Of a stretch of 64,000 bases of DNA, positions 21,976-33,573 are shown piece by piece; within the stretch, counting starts at the first letter, position 1, and each line of letters begins with the position of its first letter. The position numbers and the translations under genes are program-made. Below the pieces are notes generated by a model, which saw only the letters and a list, made by a program, of their open reading frames with translations, was not told the DNA's origin and did no database searches. Source of the stretch: Aotearoamyces nothofagi (taxonomy: Eukaryota > Ascomycota > Leotiomycetes > Leotiales > Tympanidaceae); contig JADDTR010000004.1 of the NCBI GenBank assembly GCA_015345905.1, positions 744,001 to 808,000 of the forward strand. Reading direction: 5' to 3'.

Positions 21976-22751
21976 TCATAGTTTAGTATCAGGTGGGAAT
22001 TCAGCATAGCCTTTTCCCTTAACAAAGGTCTGCAACCATGGGCCCTGGCTCTCGTCCTCGGAGAGTTTCAAGTAGTGTTCTCCATGCGCGGGCCCATCTA
22101 TCTTGGACCCCGCCACCGTGCCATCCGCATTTCTCTCATCGGCATAATAGAATCTACAATACCGTCATTAGCTAGTCCGAGCCATGACATGGACTATAAG
22201 TAAAGCACCTACTTGAAGCCCTTGTCTTTGTATGACTGGGAAACCAGGTTGATCAGATGTGCAGTGGCACTCTTTCCTATTCCGAGCGAGAGGAGAGGCC
22301 CTATAGGCGCATTGTTTAGCCCGTTACCGGTGTAGATGAAGGTCCTGGACGCGGTTTCTGGCAGCTCGGCCCACCCGAGGACAGCTTGCTGGGCAGCGAC
22401 GAGGACGCCGGCAGTGTTGATAGCGAAATCCCGAGTCAGGTCACCGACGGACAGCGCGAGGGGGTCGGTTCGGGGAGTAGCGGTGCTTGCGGCAGCATTG
22501 TATACAATCACCGAAGGCGGACCAAATGCGTCTCGGACCTTTCTGAAGATGGCACCGACGGAACTCGGGTCTGAGACGTCGCCTTGGATGCTGAGATAGC
22601 CGGTTGAGTTTTCGGGGCTGGACGGGGAGATCGATCTCGATGCGAGAGCGACGCGGTAGCCCTTGGTTGCGAAGGCCTTGGCTACATGAGCGCCTATGTT
22701 AGCACCGGCGCCGAGGATCAGAACCGCGGGAGCTATGTTTGATGGTGACAT
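21976..22751 (-). CDS. Atypical short-chain dehydrogenase/reductase, 238 aa
   Basis: An NAD(P)-binding Rossmann-fold protein. Exons 22751-22213 and 22153-21976 sum to 239 codons with the stop. The nucleotide-binding motif GAGANIG lies at residues 14-20 (VLILGAGANIGAHVAKAF), followed by a basic residue for NADP preference (ASRSIS). GDVSDPSS and VIVYNAAAS match the SDR NNAG-type block. The usual catalytic YxxxK is not present: at the expected place the sequence reads LGIGKSATAHL, with Leu where Tyr would be. It may therefore not be a conventional oxidoreductase, or may use another residue. The C-terminal exon (FYYADERNADGTVAG...) looks like a family-specific extension. The substrate is unknown. 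Confidence 0.85.
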
Positions 22752-23248
22752 GGTTTTGAGAAGTACTGTTGCGGGGAAATATTGGTGGATTGGAGTCAGC
22801 GGAGAAGATGGGATACAAAGTTATTCATTACGCTATTTGATCATTATGATATATAAAACTTCTTTATAAAGCTCAACTCTATGAATAACTACGAAATTAC
22901 TAATTGGCTATCTAATGTGGCTTGAGTGACGATCATTCAGTTGGATTACAAATGTACAGTACAAGTTACAACAACATCCGGTGGGATTGATTTCAAAGCA
23001 CCTTAAATTTAAAATATGCCACTAGTTCGTTCACAAGCAGCAATGCTGCAGTATCTCCTAAACATGACGTCTACTCTTAGAACTATCAGCTGAACATAGT
23101 AGCAGCATGGAATTGTTCAAAATGCTATAGTGGAGAGGTAAATATGCTTGCGATTTCTTTCCTATAGACTATACAATTATCAGGTGATACCGAGCGAAAA
23201 TCCCCAACTACAATTGTACTATTAAGCTTTCAGTCATTATAGCCAGCG
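22752..23248. other. Intergenic spacer
   Basis: Upstream of the SDR gene and downstream of the Abp2 gene. AT-rich, with no gene, RNA or repeat recognised. Confidence 0.5.
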
Positions 23249-25704
23249 TCATATGCCCCTATCCCTAGTCGAGAGCAGAGCTTCCAAAACTCCTTTCCTT
23301 AGTTGTGCAACTTTTGCGTTTCTCTCTTGGACCTGAGCGTAAATATTCAAATATTTCTGCCTCCAGACTTCCGCATCTCCACCTTTCTCTTCACCTATTG
23401 TCTCACTCTCCGTAGCAGCTCTCTCCAACCCTTCATGCTTGAGAACAAGTCTGATATTAATACCACCTTCTAGAGGGCCGTACTTCAGCGTCCAAGTGCA
23501 TCTGTATACTGCTTTCTCGATATCTTCTTCTACCTTTCTAAAGGCCATGCTTTTAGTTAATGTGCGACCTCCAGCCAACGCTGACAGGTTAATAAGGAAC
23601 GTTTCCTTGCTGCTCGCTTCAGCGCGCATATCCGATATGAGCTGCTTAACGACCCGAGCAGCTTCCTGAAGACTACACCGTTCGGTAGGAATTCCATCTA
23701 TGTCATACCAATCTGCGCAGAGGACACAATGAATGAATGTAACTTCCAATGCATCGATATTTGTGTGATCGCTCGACTCTGTCTCTTCACGGAATGCATC
23801 CAAGGATGGCGGCGGCGTGGCCAGAGAGCCTTCGGTTTGGGATATATTCATGTTTGCCGGAGCTTGGCCGGTAGCGTATGGGAACTCATCAAGTCTCCCA
23901 CTAGATAAGATGTCAGATACTGGAGCTGAAGCGGCGTCTTTATCAGAAACTTGGCTATGCTGTATCATTGGGTCGACTGTACTGTTCACTAGTGCTGCTG
24001 GCGGCGGGGTTACAAGCTGGACGGCACTTCCAAATCTTTCAGGAACTTGGAGGTGCAATCCACTAGGCTTTCCAATGGTCGTTTTCTTAAGGGCAGCACT
24101 ACTTAAGTGGATGAGGTTTGATTCATAGCTTCTTGGATCCTCGACTGCTGGACTTGATTCGGAACTTTTGTCTCTGAGATTAATAGTTCGTCCAGGTTTG
24201 GTTTTCGGGTTTGCTGGGAATGTTGAGAATGGCCCATCATATACGGAACGATTACTCGGCGGTCTACCCCGAAGCTTTGCTCGAGAAGAAGTCCCGCTGC
24301 TTAACCAAGCCGATGATACATTTGAGGCCTGCCTACGTCTTGGCCGTGCTTTAGATGGGAGGACTGCTGATTGCGGCTCATCATCATAGGATAAAAAGGG
24401 GTCAAATGTTCGAGGTATAATTGCGGATTGCGGATATGCCGGGAAAGAAGGTTGATATGACTCTTTCCGCTTCCACTTATCCGATGCGGCTATAGTAGAT
24501 GGGATGCTTAACATAGGACGTGTATTAATTGAACGTTTGTCAGTTGCTGAACATGGTGCAAGGCGCTCAGAACTCGTTTGATGTCGTGGTCGCGAAGATA
24601 AAACGGGCGTAATGCCATCTAGTAGAGGTGAATGGGTAATGGCGTAGTCCTCAGAAGGTGTTGGAGAATGAAGTCTTGGCCTTTGAGCGAGTGATCTGTT
24701 AGAGTTATCATCGTCATCTTGATCCCTATCCTCAGCTTTTCTTCGTCCGCGCTTGGGTCTGGTATTCGGAAGTAGAGCTCGCAATGCCAAGTCTTCTTCA
24801 GGGGGCACCCCATCTCGTCCGAATTCTCCAAGTGACTCACCAGCTACAGGCACTTGAGTCCAGTAGGCGTGATTCTTGCACATCAGATACTCAAAAAAGG
24901 CGTCTACATGCATGGCATGCATCCAGCGCTACAAATTCGTTAGAATGGATGTTCTGGAATCAATAATAGAGAAGGTACCTTTAGTCTCACGGCATACTGT
25001 TGCACCTTCTGTGTACTCTGACCTTTTTCAAGTGCTGGGGGTTCCACCTAGGGATTTTGGGATAAAGGTCAGCAGATATCCGAAGACTGCCAGCAACCGG
25101 GGCCATTGGGAATGTCTACAGGCTCTCAACTATTAACATGGCTAGTGCCTTAACAATAATCGGTGTTCAAATTAACAGGATTTGGGCCACGTACCCCAAG
25201 CTCGATAGCCAATTGTGCCCACGTTTTAAGCTCCTTTTGCTCGAGCTTCCAAATGAGTTCAAATAGGGTAAAAATACCGAAAGTCTTCCCATCGCTCTTT
25301 GGTGGCACACGAAACCCTCTTCTCAGTCCCGTAGTGTCGGTCTCAGATGGAATATCTGGATTGCAATAAAGAATGAATGCTACATACGCATCATCAATGG
25401 TATCATTAGTTACGTCTTGGGATGGGAGCGACCTCGATGCTGGGGTGCCCATGGAGTGTGGCTGTGGGCTGACGCTTGCTGACGTGGAGCACTCGACGGT
25501 CTGTACTAGGATTGGGATGCTTGGCCTTGGAAGTGATGTGGATGTCTGAGATGTTGAGGATACATTGGAAAAGTGGAACCTATTAATAGGTCTCAGTTCA
25601 GGGTCGATAGAGGATTCTTGGGAGGTATGCCATGGCTCCGATGCGAATGACTGTGAGTTGAAGTATGCTTGCTCGGATGCGCCCCTTTCCAGTCCCTCGT
25701 TCAT
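23249..25704 (-). CDS. abp2: ARS-binding protein 2 (Abp2 family), 752 aa
   Basis: Fission yeast Abp2 binds AT-rich replication origins; the fungal family is named for it. Exons 25704-25195, 25047-24979 and 24928-23249 give a whole codon number. The conserved domain spans all three exons at about residues 100-230: YVAFILYCNPDIPSETDTTG, LRRGFRVPPKSDGKTF, FTLFELIWKLEQKELKTW, then VEPPALEKGQSTQKVQQYAV and RWMHAMHVDAFFEYLMCK. The 69-base middle exon is required to complete it. After this comes a long basic, Ser/Pro-rich disordered region. A second conserved-looking part follows (VTFIHCVLCADWYDIDGIPT, YRCTWTLKYGPLEGG), and the protein ends in a short coiled stretch (NAKVAQLRKGVLEALL). Origin binding is inferred from the family name, not from a motif I can test. 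Confidence 0.88.
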
Positions 25705-26564
25705 GACTGCTATATGCTTTCGTGCACTGGACTATCAGCAACGCATCTCAGATTTAATTTGCAGCTTTCCTTGATGGTCTCTAGTAGGCCCCACTATACG
25801 TTGCCATATGATGGCGGCTAAGAGTTGATGTTGCAAGCGCGAGTAGCGACTCGATCAATGGGCAACGGCGTACAAAAATGGAAAAAGCAACTCATAGGAA
25901 TCGGTACGCATAAACAAAAGATGAATTGGTTATTAAAATGCTCTGCGGCGTTGACAGATGCTTGTAAGAAGAAGAGAAAGTTATGTGTGATATCTTTGTT
26001 GGATGTAGGTGAGGCTTGGCGCTTACGTTCTCCAAAAGTGCAAGGATGTTTGCTGTAAGATGCTGCTTCATGCCCTCGCACCCGGGAACTTCAGAGTTGT
26101 CCCAAAGCAGCTCTCAGCTACTCGAAAAGGAGTTGTGCGGAAGTAGGAGGTATGAAGAATTAAGTATAAGTATGCGGTGTAGGGCACGGGGCCTGCGGTA
26201 AGAGGTATGCGGTATGCGGTAAGCGGTATGCGGTATGAGGAATTATATATATTTATATTTATATACACATGTATCCCTAAAAGGTAAATCAGAAGCCCAT
26301 AAGAACACTGAAACCCTAGAGAGGCTTTTTGTGATCTGTCTGAAGGTTGAAATTTGAAAGACGGGAGAAAGCTCTCACGTGCCGTGTTTCGGTACATTCT
26401 ATCTGCACGTGATGATTGCGGGGGTATTCTGGGGTAGGCATGGGAGCTACTGCCTCGGCAACAACTCATCTCGTCGGCCCGTGGGTTTCCCTTGATTCAT
26501 ATTTTATCCCTCCTTGTTCCTTTCTACGCCCATCTGCAGTTTCAATATTATTGTCTTCTTCATA
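25705..26564. other. Divergent intergenic region between abp2 and the PMP47-type carrier
   Basis: 0.86 kb between divergent starts. It contains a heptanucleotide-type repeat (26195-26240) followed by an AT-only tract near 26242-26268. Otherwise empty. Confidence 0.6.
26195..26240. repeat. Imperfect GCGGTAT/GCGGTAA tandem repeat
   Basis: About six near-perfect 7-base units, alternating GCGGTAT and GCGGTAA with one AGGTAT variant, immediately before an AT-rich tract. It sits in the divergent promoter of two genes. Confidence 0.75.
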
Positions 26565-27633
26565 ATGGCTTCAGCTGCAGCCGCGCAAAGCGACAATATC
26601 GCCCATGCTCTTTCCGGAGCAGGCGGTGGCCTCCTCTCCATGGCTCTAACGTAGGCTCCCTTCGCACGTATATACTATCATGGAAGTCCAACTAACTCGT
26701 CTCCCCATCCCAGCTATCCTCTGATCTCCCTCTCTACTCGTGCACAAGTTGAATCTAAGCGCGCCGATTCTGGCTTTCTGAACGCGGTCCGGCACATCGT
26801 TGCCCGCGAAGGTGTACATGGCCTTTATGCTGGCCTTGATTCTGCGCTCTTTGGCATCAGCGTTACTAATTTCGTCTACTACTACTGGTACGAATGGACG
26901 CGTGCCGCCTTCGAGAAAGCCGCAATCAAGTCTTCCCGGGCGTCGAAGCGTCTTACAACGATCGAGTCCATGATTGCGGGCGCGATTGCTGGGTCAGCAA
27001 CAGTCCTCTTCACAAATCCTATTTGGGTTGTGAACACGCGCATGACCACAAGGACTCGCACCAAGGAAACAGATGAGAGTCTTCTCCCTGGGTCGCAAAA
27101 TCAGAAGGCCCACTCCAACACGACAGTAACCACCTTCTTGGCCTTGATTAAGGATGAGGGTCCTCTGGCGCTATTCGCAGGCGTGGCGCCGGCCTTGGTG
27201 CTTGTCATCAACCCGATCCTACAGTATACCATCTTCGAGCAATTAAAGAACTTGCTAGAGAAGAGGAAGAGGAGGGTTACACCATTTGTAGCCTTCCTCT
27301 TGGGCGCCCTGGGCAAGTTGTTCGCTACTAGTCTCACATATCCGTACATCACGGTTAAGAGCCGGATGCATGTGGCCGGCCGAGATGGCGAAAAAGAGAG
27401 CATGCTTGAGTGCATCAAAAGAATCATCAGAGAGGAGGGCTACACAGGATTGTATAAGGGTCAGTTTTCGCCTGGCTCCTTATTCCACTTTTCTCTAACA
27501 AGTAATAGGTATTGGACCAAAAGTCACACAAAGCGTTTTGACTGCAGCTTTCTTGTTTGCATTCAAGGATGTCCTATATGCACAGACTGTCAAGTTACGC
27601 CAAAAAGCGCCAGTAAAGCTACTTGTCAAATAG
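26565..27633 (+). CDS. Peroxisomal ATP/adenine-nucleotide carrier, PMP47/Ant1/SLC25A17-like, 318 aa
   Basis: A member of the mitochondrial carrier family. The peroxisomal branch brings ATP into peroxisomes for fatty-acid activation. Exons 26565-26650, 26714-27459 and 27509-27633 sum to 319 codons. Three carrier repeats are visible with Px[DN]xx[KR]-like signatures: YPLISLSTRAQVESKR in repeat 1, NPIWVVNTRMTTR in repeat 2 and YPYITVKSRMHVAG in repeat 3. Each is followed by the EG/Y-G-L-Y element (EGVHGLYAGLDSAL, EGPLALFAGVAPAL, EGYTGLYKGIGPKV). NPIWVVNTRM and FKDVLY are typical of PMP47/SLC25A17 rather than inner-membrane carriers. The first signature has Leu-Ile in place of the Asp, as in many PMP47 proteins. 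The peroxisomal assignment is by family. Confidence 0.9.
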
Positions 27634-28521
27634 GTAATCACAACGTATACCAGATAATTGAGTGACTTCGAAGGCGGCGCGAATGTGGCTTGGAGGTAAA
27701 AGGGGTTCTAGTGGTTTGACAGACCCAATTTACATCACTTGGAATGACGAATAGTTATATTAAATATAGTTGATACCATAGCGACTACGATCTTACTCCC
27801 TGCATCGAGATTTATCTGCAGAAGAGAGAAGACACATGAAGCTTCAATCACAGCAAAAGAATGCTTTTAACTCCGTATTTGTACTCATTGCAGTATATTG
27901 TAGATAGGGTTCAGACCATATACAGAGTAAACAATTTTTAAATCAAGAACAGGCCCAAATTTAGATAACACCGATGGAATGGAATATTCATTTTAGATTT
28001 GGTTGTCAATACAAGAATGCCAGGACCCTGAAAGCCGAAACGTTCTAGAACTTGGTTTAGAGTGGGGTCTAGCTAGCTCCGTTTTTGCTTGGAACAGACA
28101 ATCGAGAAGGCCGGCACCGGCAGATACAAGGAGTTGCCGAATAGCGGCTAATATGATTCTGGCACTGTCCATTGCCGGCAAAGGTCTTTTGATCGCACAA
28201 GGCGTCCTACTGAAAAGCTTTAGGAATAGCTTATAAGCCAAACTCTCTCATTAGTCACTGAGTAGGTTAGTTATCGGTGAAAGTGTTTTATTCGATTGTG
28301 ACCCCACACCGAGTGCTCTGACTTTTGCCGGTCCCTGTCTGTAGATAATTGTATTTAGTTCTGGGGCGAAGCATATCTGTCTGTTCGTTCGTTACATATA
28401 AAGTTATCGGCGTAAGCACTGATCATAATGAGACTCCGTGCTATATTGTACATTATTAACTTGATATTAGGCTATGAACAACGGGAACCCTCCTCTCCGG
28501 AACAATCTCCATATTCGGCAT
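27634..28521. other. Convergent 3' region between the carrier and Ede1 genes
   Basis: About 0.9 kb where two genes converge. No open frame of note, RNA gene or repeat recognised. Confidence 0.5.
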
Positions 28522-31500
28522 TTACGATTGACTAGCAAGATAATTTGCAGCCTAAGTCATTCAATCAGTTCAACGTTTTTGTCGTCTAAGTCAGAATGGA
28601 TTTACTTACCCTTTCAAGGTTGTAATCATATTTCTCTAGGGCAGCTAGAGCTTCTTTCCTCGCATAACCCATCATTGTCAAGTTCTTCAAAATTGGATCA
28701 TCGTGCACCCCGCCCTCAGTTAAGGCCCTTCCAATCGGCGGTCTCTCATTTGAGGCCGGAGTCAAAGCGGTGCCATTGTTATTTGATATAGCTGGTTGTT
28801 CATCCTTTCCTGCTTCGGCTAGTACACCTGTGGCAGGAGTATCAAGACCTGCAAATATCGCATCCCAATCATGACTATCAGCCACGCCTACTTGAACGGC
28901 TGTGGAAGGTTGGGTGCTGGCAGGCCCAGTAGTGGACTGTTTGAAGTTGCCAAATCCGTCTGCATCACCTGGGAAACTGCTACTATTCTGGGCTATATGG
29001 CTAATCTTTGATACGTCTGGACTATCAAAAGTCGGGTTGAAGTCGTCGATTCCTGATCTGTCATGCGTAGAAATGTTGGCAAAATCGTCGTCAACATCGC
29101 CTTCTTTGGCATCTTCCAGGTCGTCGAACTCGTTGTCAAAGTCGTCAAATGGGACCTTCGCTGGCGGAATAGGCCGGGAAGGCTGGGCTGAGGTAGATGG
29201 AATGGTAGAAAACCACGTTTGATCGCTAGTCTGCGGTTGACCACTAGTCGGTGGCGGGCTAGCGAAGTTATGCTCTTGTGAGTGAGAAGATAACGTGGGA
29301 TCTTCTCGTGTAGGGATCAGCCCAGCATAAGTGTCAACTTCCGCGTGCGCCTTATCTACAGGCGAGACAGTTGATTCATATGTTGGTGGGGATGACTGAG
29401 CGTTTGGAGTTGGCGGGCTTCCATCTACAGACAGTGCGGATGCGGCGTGAGATGCTGCATGCCTGGGAGCAAGGGTATTATTCTCGCCACCATTCAGTAC
29501 TGGAGCTAGAGATGTAGTATGGCCTTGCAATGTGCTCTCTTTTCTTGAATGGCCAGGCGACGCAGATGTGAAATCATCATCAAAACCATGCTCGCTAGCA
29601 GAATCAGATTCATCATCGGGCTGGAATTCTTCCAAAGGAGGAAATTCTTTGTTGAAGCTGCTTGACGTGACAGTGTTCTGTCGCTCCTGAGGCTTGATTT
29701 CGCTGACATTGCCAGACTTGCTGGAGTCTCCAAATCTAGCGAATGCTGCGTCAAAATCATCCTTGGAGGCTGTCGGTGCTCGTGGCAACTCCTTGTTCGA
29801 AGAGAATGGATCATTGGAGCTGCTGCTGGCAGCCTTTTCGCTGAAAGCACTTCCGCCGGTTGGAGTTGCAGTGATACCTGAATTTGCATCTCCGGGGAAG
29901 GCGCCTGGAATAGCATCCCTGCCACTAATAGTTGAGCGAACTTCACTAGAAGCAGGAGACGCTGTAGAATTACGGTCAAGGGCTGCTGTTACACCAGTAG
30001 CAAGCTCTGCCTGACCTGCAGCCGACGATCCAGTTGGTGTGTTATCGTAGTTTGTCGGAGTATCAACACCATTGGAGTCTTCTCCAAATCTGCTGGTAGG
30101 GGCTGAGACTTGTCTAGATGAACTGAGAGACTCTGTTAATTGCTGCGGGAAGGGAAGAAAGCTGGAGGTGATTTGCCTTGATTCTGGAGGAGCTGGCACC
30201 TCACTGGCTCCAGAGACCTCACGCGTCGACGAGCCAGGCAAAGAAACTGGTGAAGAACCAGAGACTCCACTCCCAGAATTAAAGGTATTGGCATCATTAG
30301 ATATAGAATCTTTCCTGAACATGGTCGGCGGCTTCGCGGAGTCATGACTCGGAGTGGCTACAGCGAAGGATGGCCCGAAGACATTCTCAAATGATCGCTC
30401 TTGCTGAACGGGTACGGGTGATTGAGTTAATGGCGAGGAGGCTATCTCGGAAGAACTTCCATGACGTTTGAAGAATGGATTCGTCGCGCTAATGGTGGAA
30501 AGGGCAGGACTGGCAACAGCGGGTGGGCTTTGCGAACCTGGTGTACGAGCACGGGAATGTTCCTCGTTACTTTTAGTTAGCTCCTCAGCTTCTGTCTTCA
30601 GCTTGTCACGCTCGCCCTCATTAGTCAGAAGTTGCTTTTTGTTGATTGCCACAAGCCCCTTCTGTTGGCGAGCTTCAGATTTCAGTTTTTCGAGTCGAGG
30701 CTTGATTTCGGCGATCTCTGTATTCAATACGCGCATCCGCTCCTTAAGGTTGGCATTCTCCAGCTGGTCGGCTTGTAAAGCAGTGCTAAGTTGACTATGT
30801 TGCGTCTGCAAATCTTGATATGTACCTTCAACCATTGCAAGGTCCTGCTGAAGCTTCCGCGTCTCATTTCGGGTTGCTGTCAAACGTTCCTTCAGCCCAC
30901 TAACATCCTTGACTTCCTGCTCGTATAAAGTACGAAGCTGGGAGAGGCGAAGTTCGAATTCCCGCTTTTGCGATGTTGCCTGATTCAGTTCATTCTGTGA
31001 TGTTGATCTTTGCCCTTGGACGTCCTGCACTTGCTTTGAAAGCGTACCAACTTGATTAGACAAGTTCGCCAGCTCAGTAGTCTCATGTGTGAGCTTATTA
31101 CTGATCTCGGGATCGTTGTCCCCAAGCAGATCATCTAAAGCGTCAGTTTGTTGAGGAATGCTACGAGGTTGGGGCGGTGCAGCTGAGCTGTTAGATCCTC
31201 CTGTAGCATTGTAGGTTAACGTCTGGCCAAACGATGAGGATGGGACGAAGGGCTTAAATCCAGTGTGCTGATGAGGAGAACCGCTAGTAGGCGATGTAGG
31301 CGTTAAAGGTGTTCTATTGTTGCCAAATGGATCGCCGTAGCCGGCTGATCCGCCTGTAGATAGCGAAACCTGAGGAGTCGCTGTGGGAGGCGATGGAGAT
31401 GCCAAAGCATCCAGCCCAAACAAGTCGTCTGCAGCAGATTTCGGTATAGAAGGAGTATTTGTCTCAAAATCAGGCGATGTAGGTAGAGCCGGGGGTCTGA

Positions 31501-32895
31501 TCTGATTTCTCATGCTTGGAGGAATTAAATTAGGAGGTAGCGAGGTTGGTAAGGAGTCTCGTCCATCGCGTTTCCCACGCTGTTGACGGATGAGATGCAT
31601 AGCGACAGCAAATTCATCCCTAGTGAGGTGTCCTTGAGAGTTGATGTCTGCCAAATCCCAGATCTGTGCTAGAACTTCTTCTGGGAGCTTGGAATTGCTG
31701 AAAAAAGGTACAGCCTCGTCTCCTGTGATAAATCCTCGGCTCGATGTGTCGAGACCAGCATAGATGCTATCAAAGCGCGACTTGTCAACGGGACTGATAG
31801 CCCAATCGGTAGGAGATTGGCCTGTCGTCTGGGCTGATATTGTAGGAGGTCCGTATGCCGAACGGCCCAATGGGCTTCCAGCTCGTCCACCACCACCACT
31901 AAATTGCCTAGGAATAGCAGAGATAGATGGTGCAGCTGCAGGCAATTGCCTTGATGGCGACCTTCGAGCTGCTGCCTCGTATAGACCGGCAGGCAGGACA
32001 TTTGGCAATGCGCGGAGCGCTCCAGACTTAAAGGACGCCAGCAGATGCATGGCTATGATGAACTCTGTGGCAATCAAAGCCCCCCGTTGTTCAGTGTCAG
32101 CCAAATTCCAAATTCTCCCCAGTATCTCATTTGACAGCCCTGCTCGCTCGAATATTTGTTTCGCTTGCTCTCCAGGAAGGATGCCATTACTCGCGCCAGA
32201 CTTCTCGAATAGTGCGGCGTATTGGTTGACCTTGTCTGGAGTCAAAGGGGGAACCCTGATCGGACCCGATCCACTGGTTTGGGGCTGAAGAGTCCCAGCA
32301 GGAGGAAGAGGTGACTGGTGTGTCGTTGGAGCACCTCCCAAGCCTTCGAATTTGGGAAGCGGCCCAGCTCGAAAGGCGAGTTCTGGTGTAGGGTCTTGGC
32401 CAGCCTGATAATGTCCAATCAATCTCAAGACAATGCCAAAACCAGCCGGTGTGAGTAATCCTCGATTCTCCTTGTCTGCAATTTGCCATATCTACATGCC
32501 ATAACTTATCAGCATCAACTACTTATCAATATCTTCATTATAGTGAAATCCAAATGATGGGCGTCACCTACTTCTCCCAATACGCGTGGTTCGAGCCTTG
32601 TCTTCTCGAAGAATTTGACTGCAACCTCTCCTGTAACAACCCCGATATTCTCTGTATCTGCTTGTCGAAATAGCTGTCCAAATACCCGCTTCTCCTCGGG
32701 CGTAAGGTTGAGGCTGGGTGCGCCTGTACTCTGTCAGTATGATGGAAAAAAAGCGCATAGACAAGCAACTATATGTGTATTTCGCAGCCCAGAACAGCTC
32801 GACACTCAAGTCGGAGTTTGCGAGTGGCCTGTAATCAATCATAGGACTGAAAGGAAGAAGCTCTCACCTGCATCAATAACACCCGCGTCCGCCAT
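28522..32895 (-). CDS. ede1: Ede1/Eps15-type endocytic scaffold with three EH domains and a UBA, 1363 aa
   Basis: An early endocytic-site scaffold that binds NPF-containing adaptors and ubiquitin. Exons 32895-32868, 32723-32572, 32491-28610 and 28551-28522 sum to 1364 codons with the stop. EH1 (about 10-95) is split over exons 1-3: LTPEEKRVFGQLFRQADTEN, VLGE-IWQIADKENRG. EH2 (about 143-225) shows YAALFEKSG, RIWNLADTEQRGAL. EH3 (about 292-365) shows FDSIYAGLDTSSRGFITG, QIWDLADINSQGHL. A coiled coil follows (about 515-720), then a Ser/Thr/Pro-rich region with acidic DDF-type stretches. The final UBA is completed only if the last 30-base exon is used (MMGYARKEALAALEKYDYN, LER-AANYLASQS). Reading through the donor instead would add SKSILT and lose the last helix. 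Confidence 0.94.
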
Positions 32896-33573
32896 TACGC
32901 TTTCTCTCGCTCTCTCTCTTTTAGGCGCCCAAGCTCGCGGTCTCCACGATAGATGTTCGGGTTTAGATTTTTTGTAATGTAGCTTCCGGTTCTCTCAGTA
33001 AATTATGCCTTAGTCTGTCAATTCGGCCCAAAGCACATCGATACAGCGTGCCTAACTGATGATGAATGATATACTGGAGGCATGTTGTTGCGAGCTACGG
33101 GGCAACCAAGCGAAGCGGGCGGAGCGGAAAATGCCGCAGTATCGTCATATACAGTTCGCTGTCATTGTTACTTTGTCACTATCACTCTATCGCCCTATCC
33201 AAGAGATTGCGCTTTGGCAATGAATAAATATTATAAATATCTACAGCGATTAAATTCACAGTTTGCAAATGAATCTTATGATTCGTTATCTTGTTACCCG
33301 TCATGGCCTTACTTTTAGTTGTAACAGAATTTGACTTGCTCAAACAGCAGTCTTATGTTACAAAGTAGCAATTGAGTCTCAATTTGATAGAAGTGAAAGT
33401 CTTCATAATTTGCAAACGACTGGAAAAGACGGCTCTATGGCTACCCGATAACAAGAGGAAGCTCCAAAACACCTCGTATGAAGCATTGCGTAGCTGAATC
33501 CTGTATCAAATCGTACTCCTTCGATTATGTATTCCCGCGTGAGATAGACAGATGCCCATCAGCAAAAACGCGT
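32896..33573. other. Intergenic, upstream of ede1 and downstream of alpha-tubulin
   Basis: Both flanking genes are on the minus strand. It holds the ede1 promoter and the tubulin 3' end. No gene or repeat seen. Confidence 0.55.
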
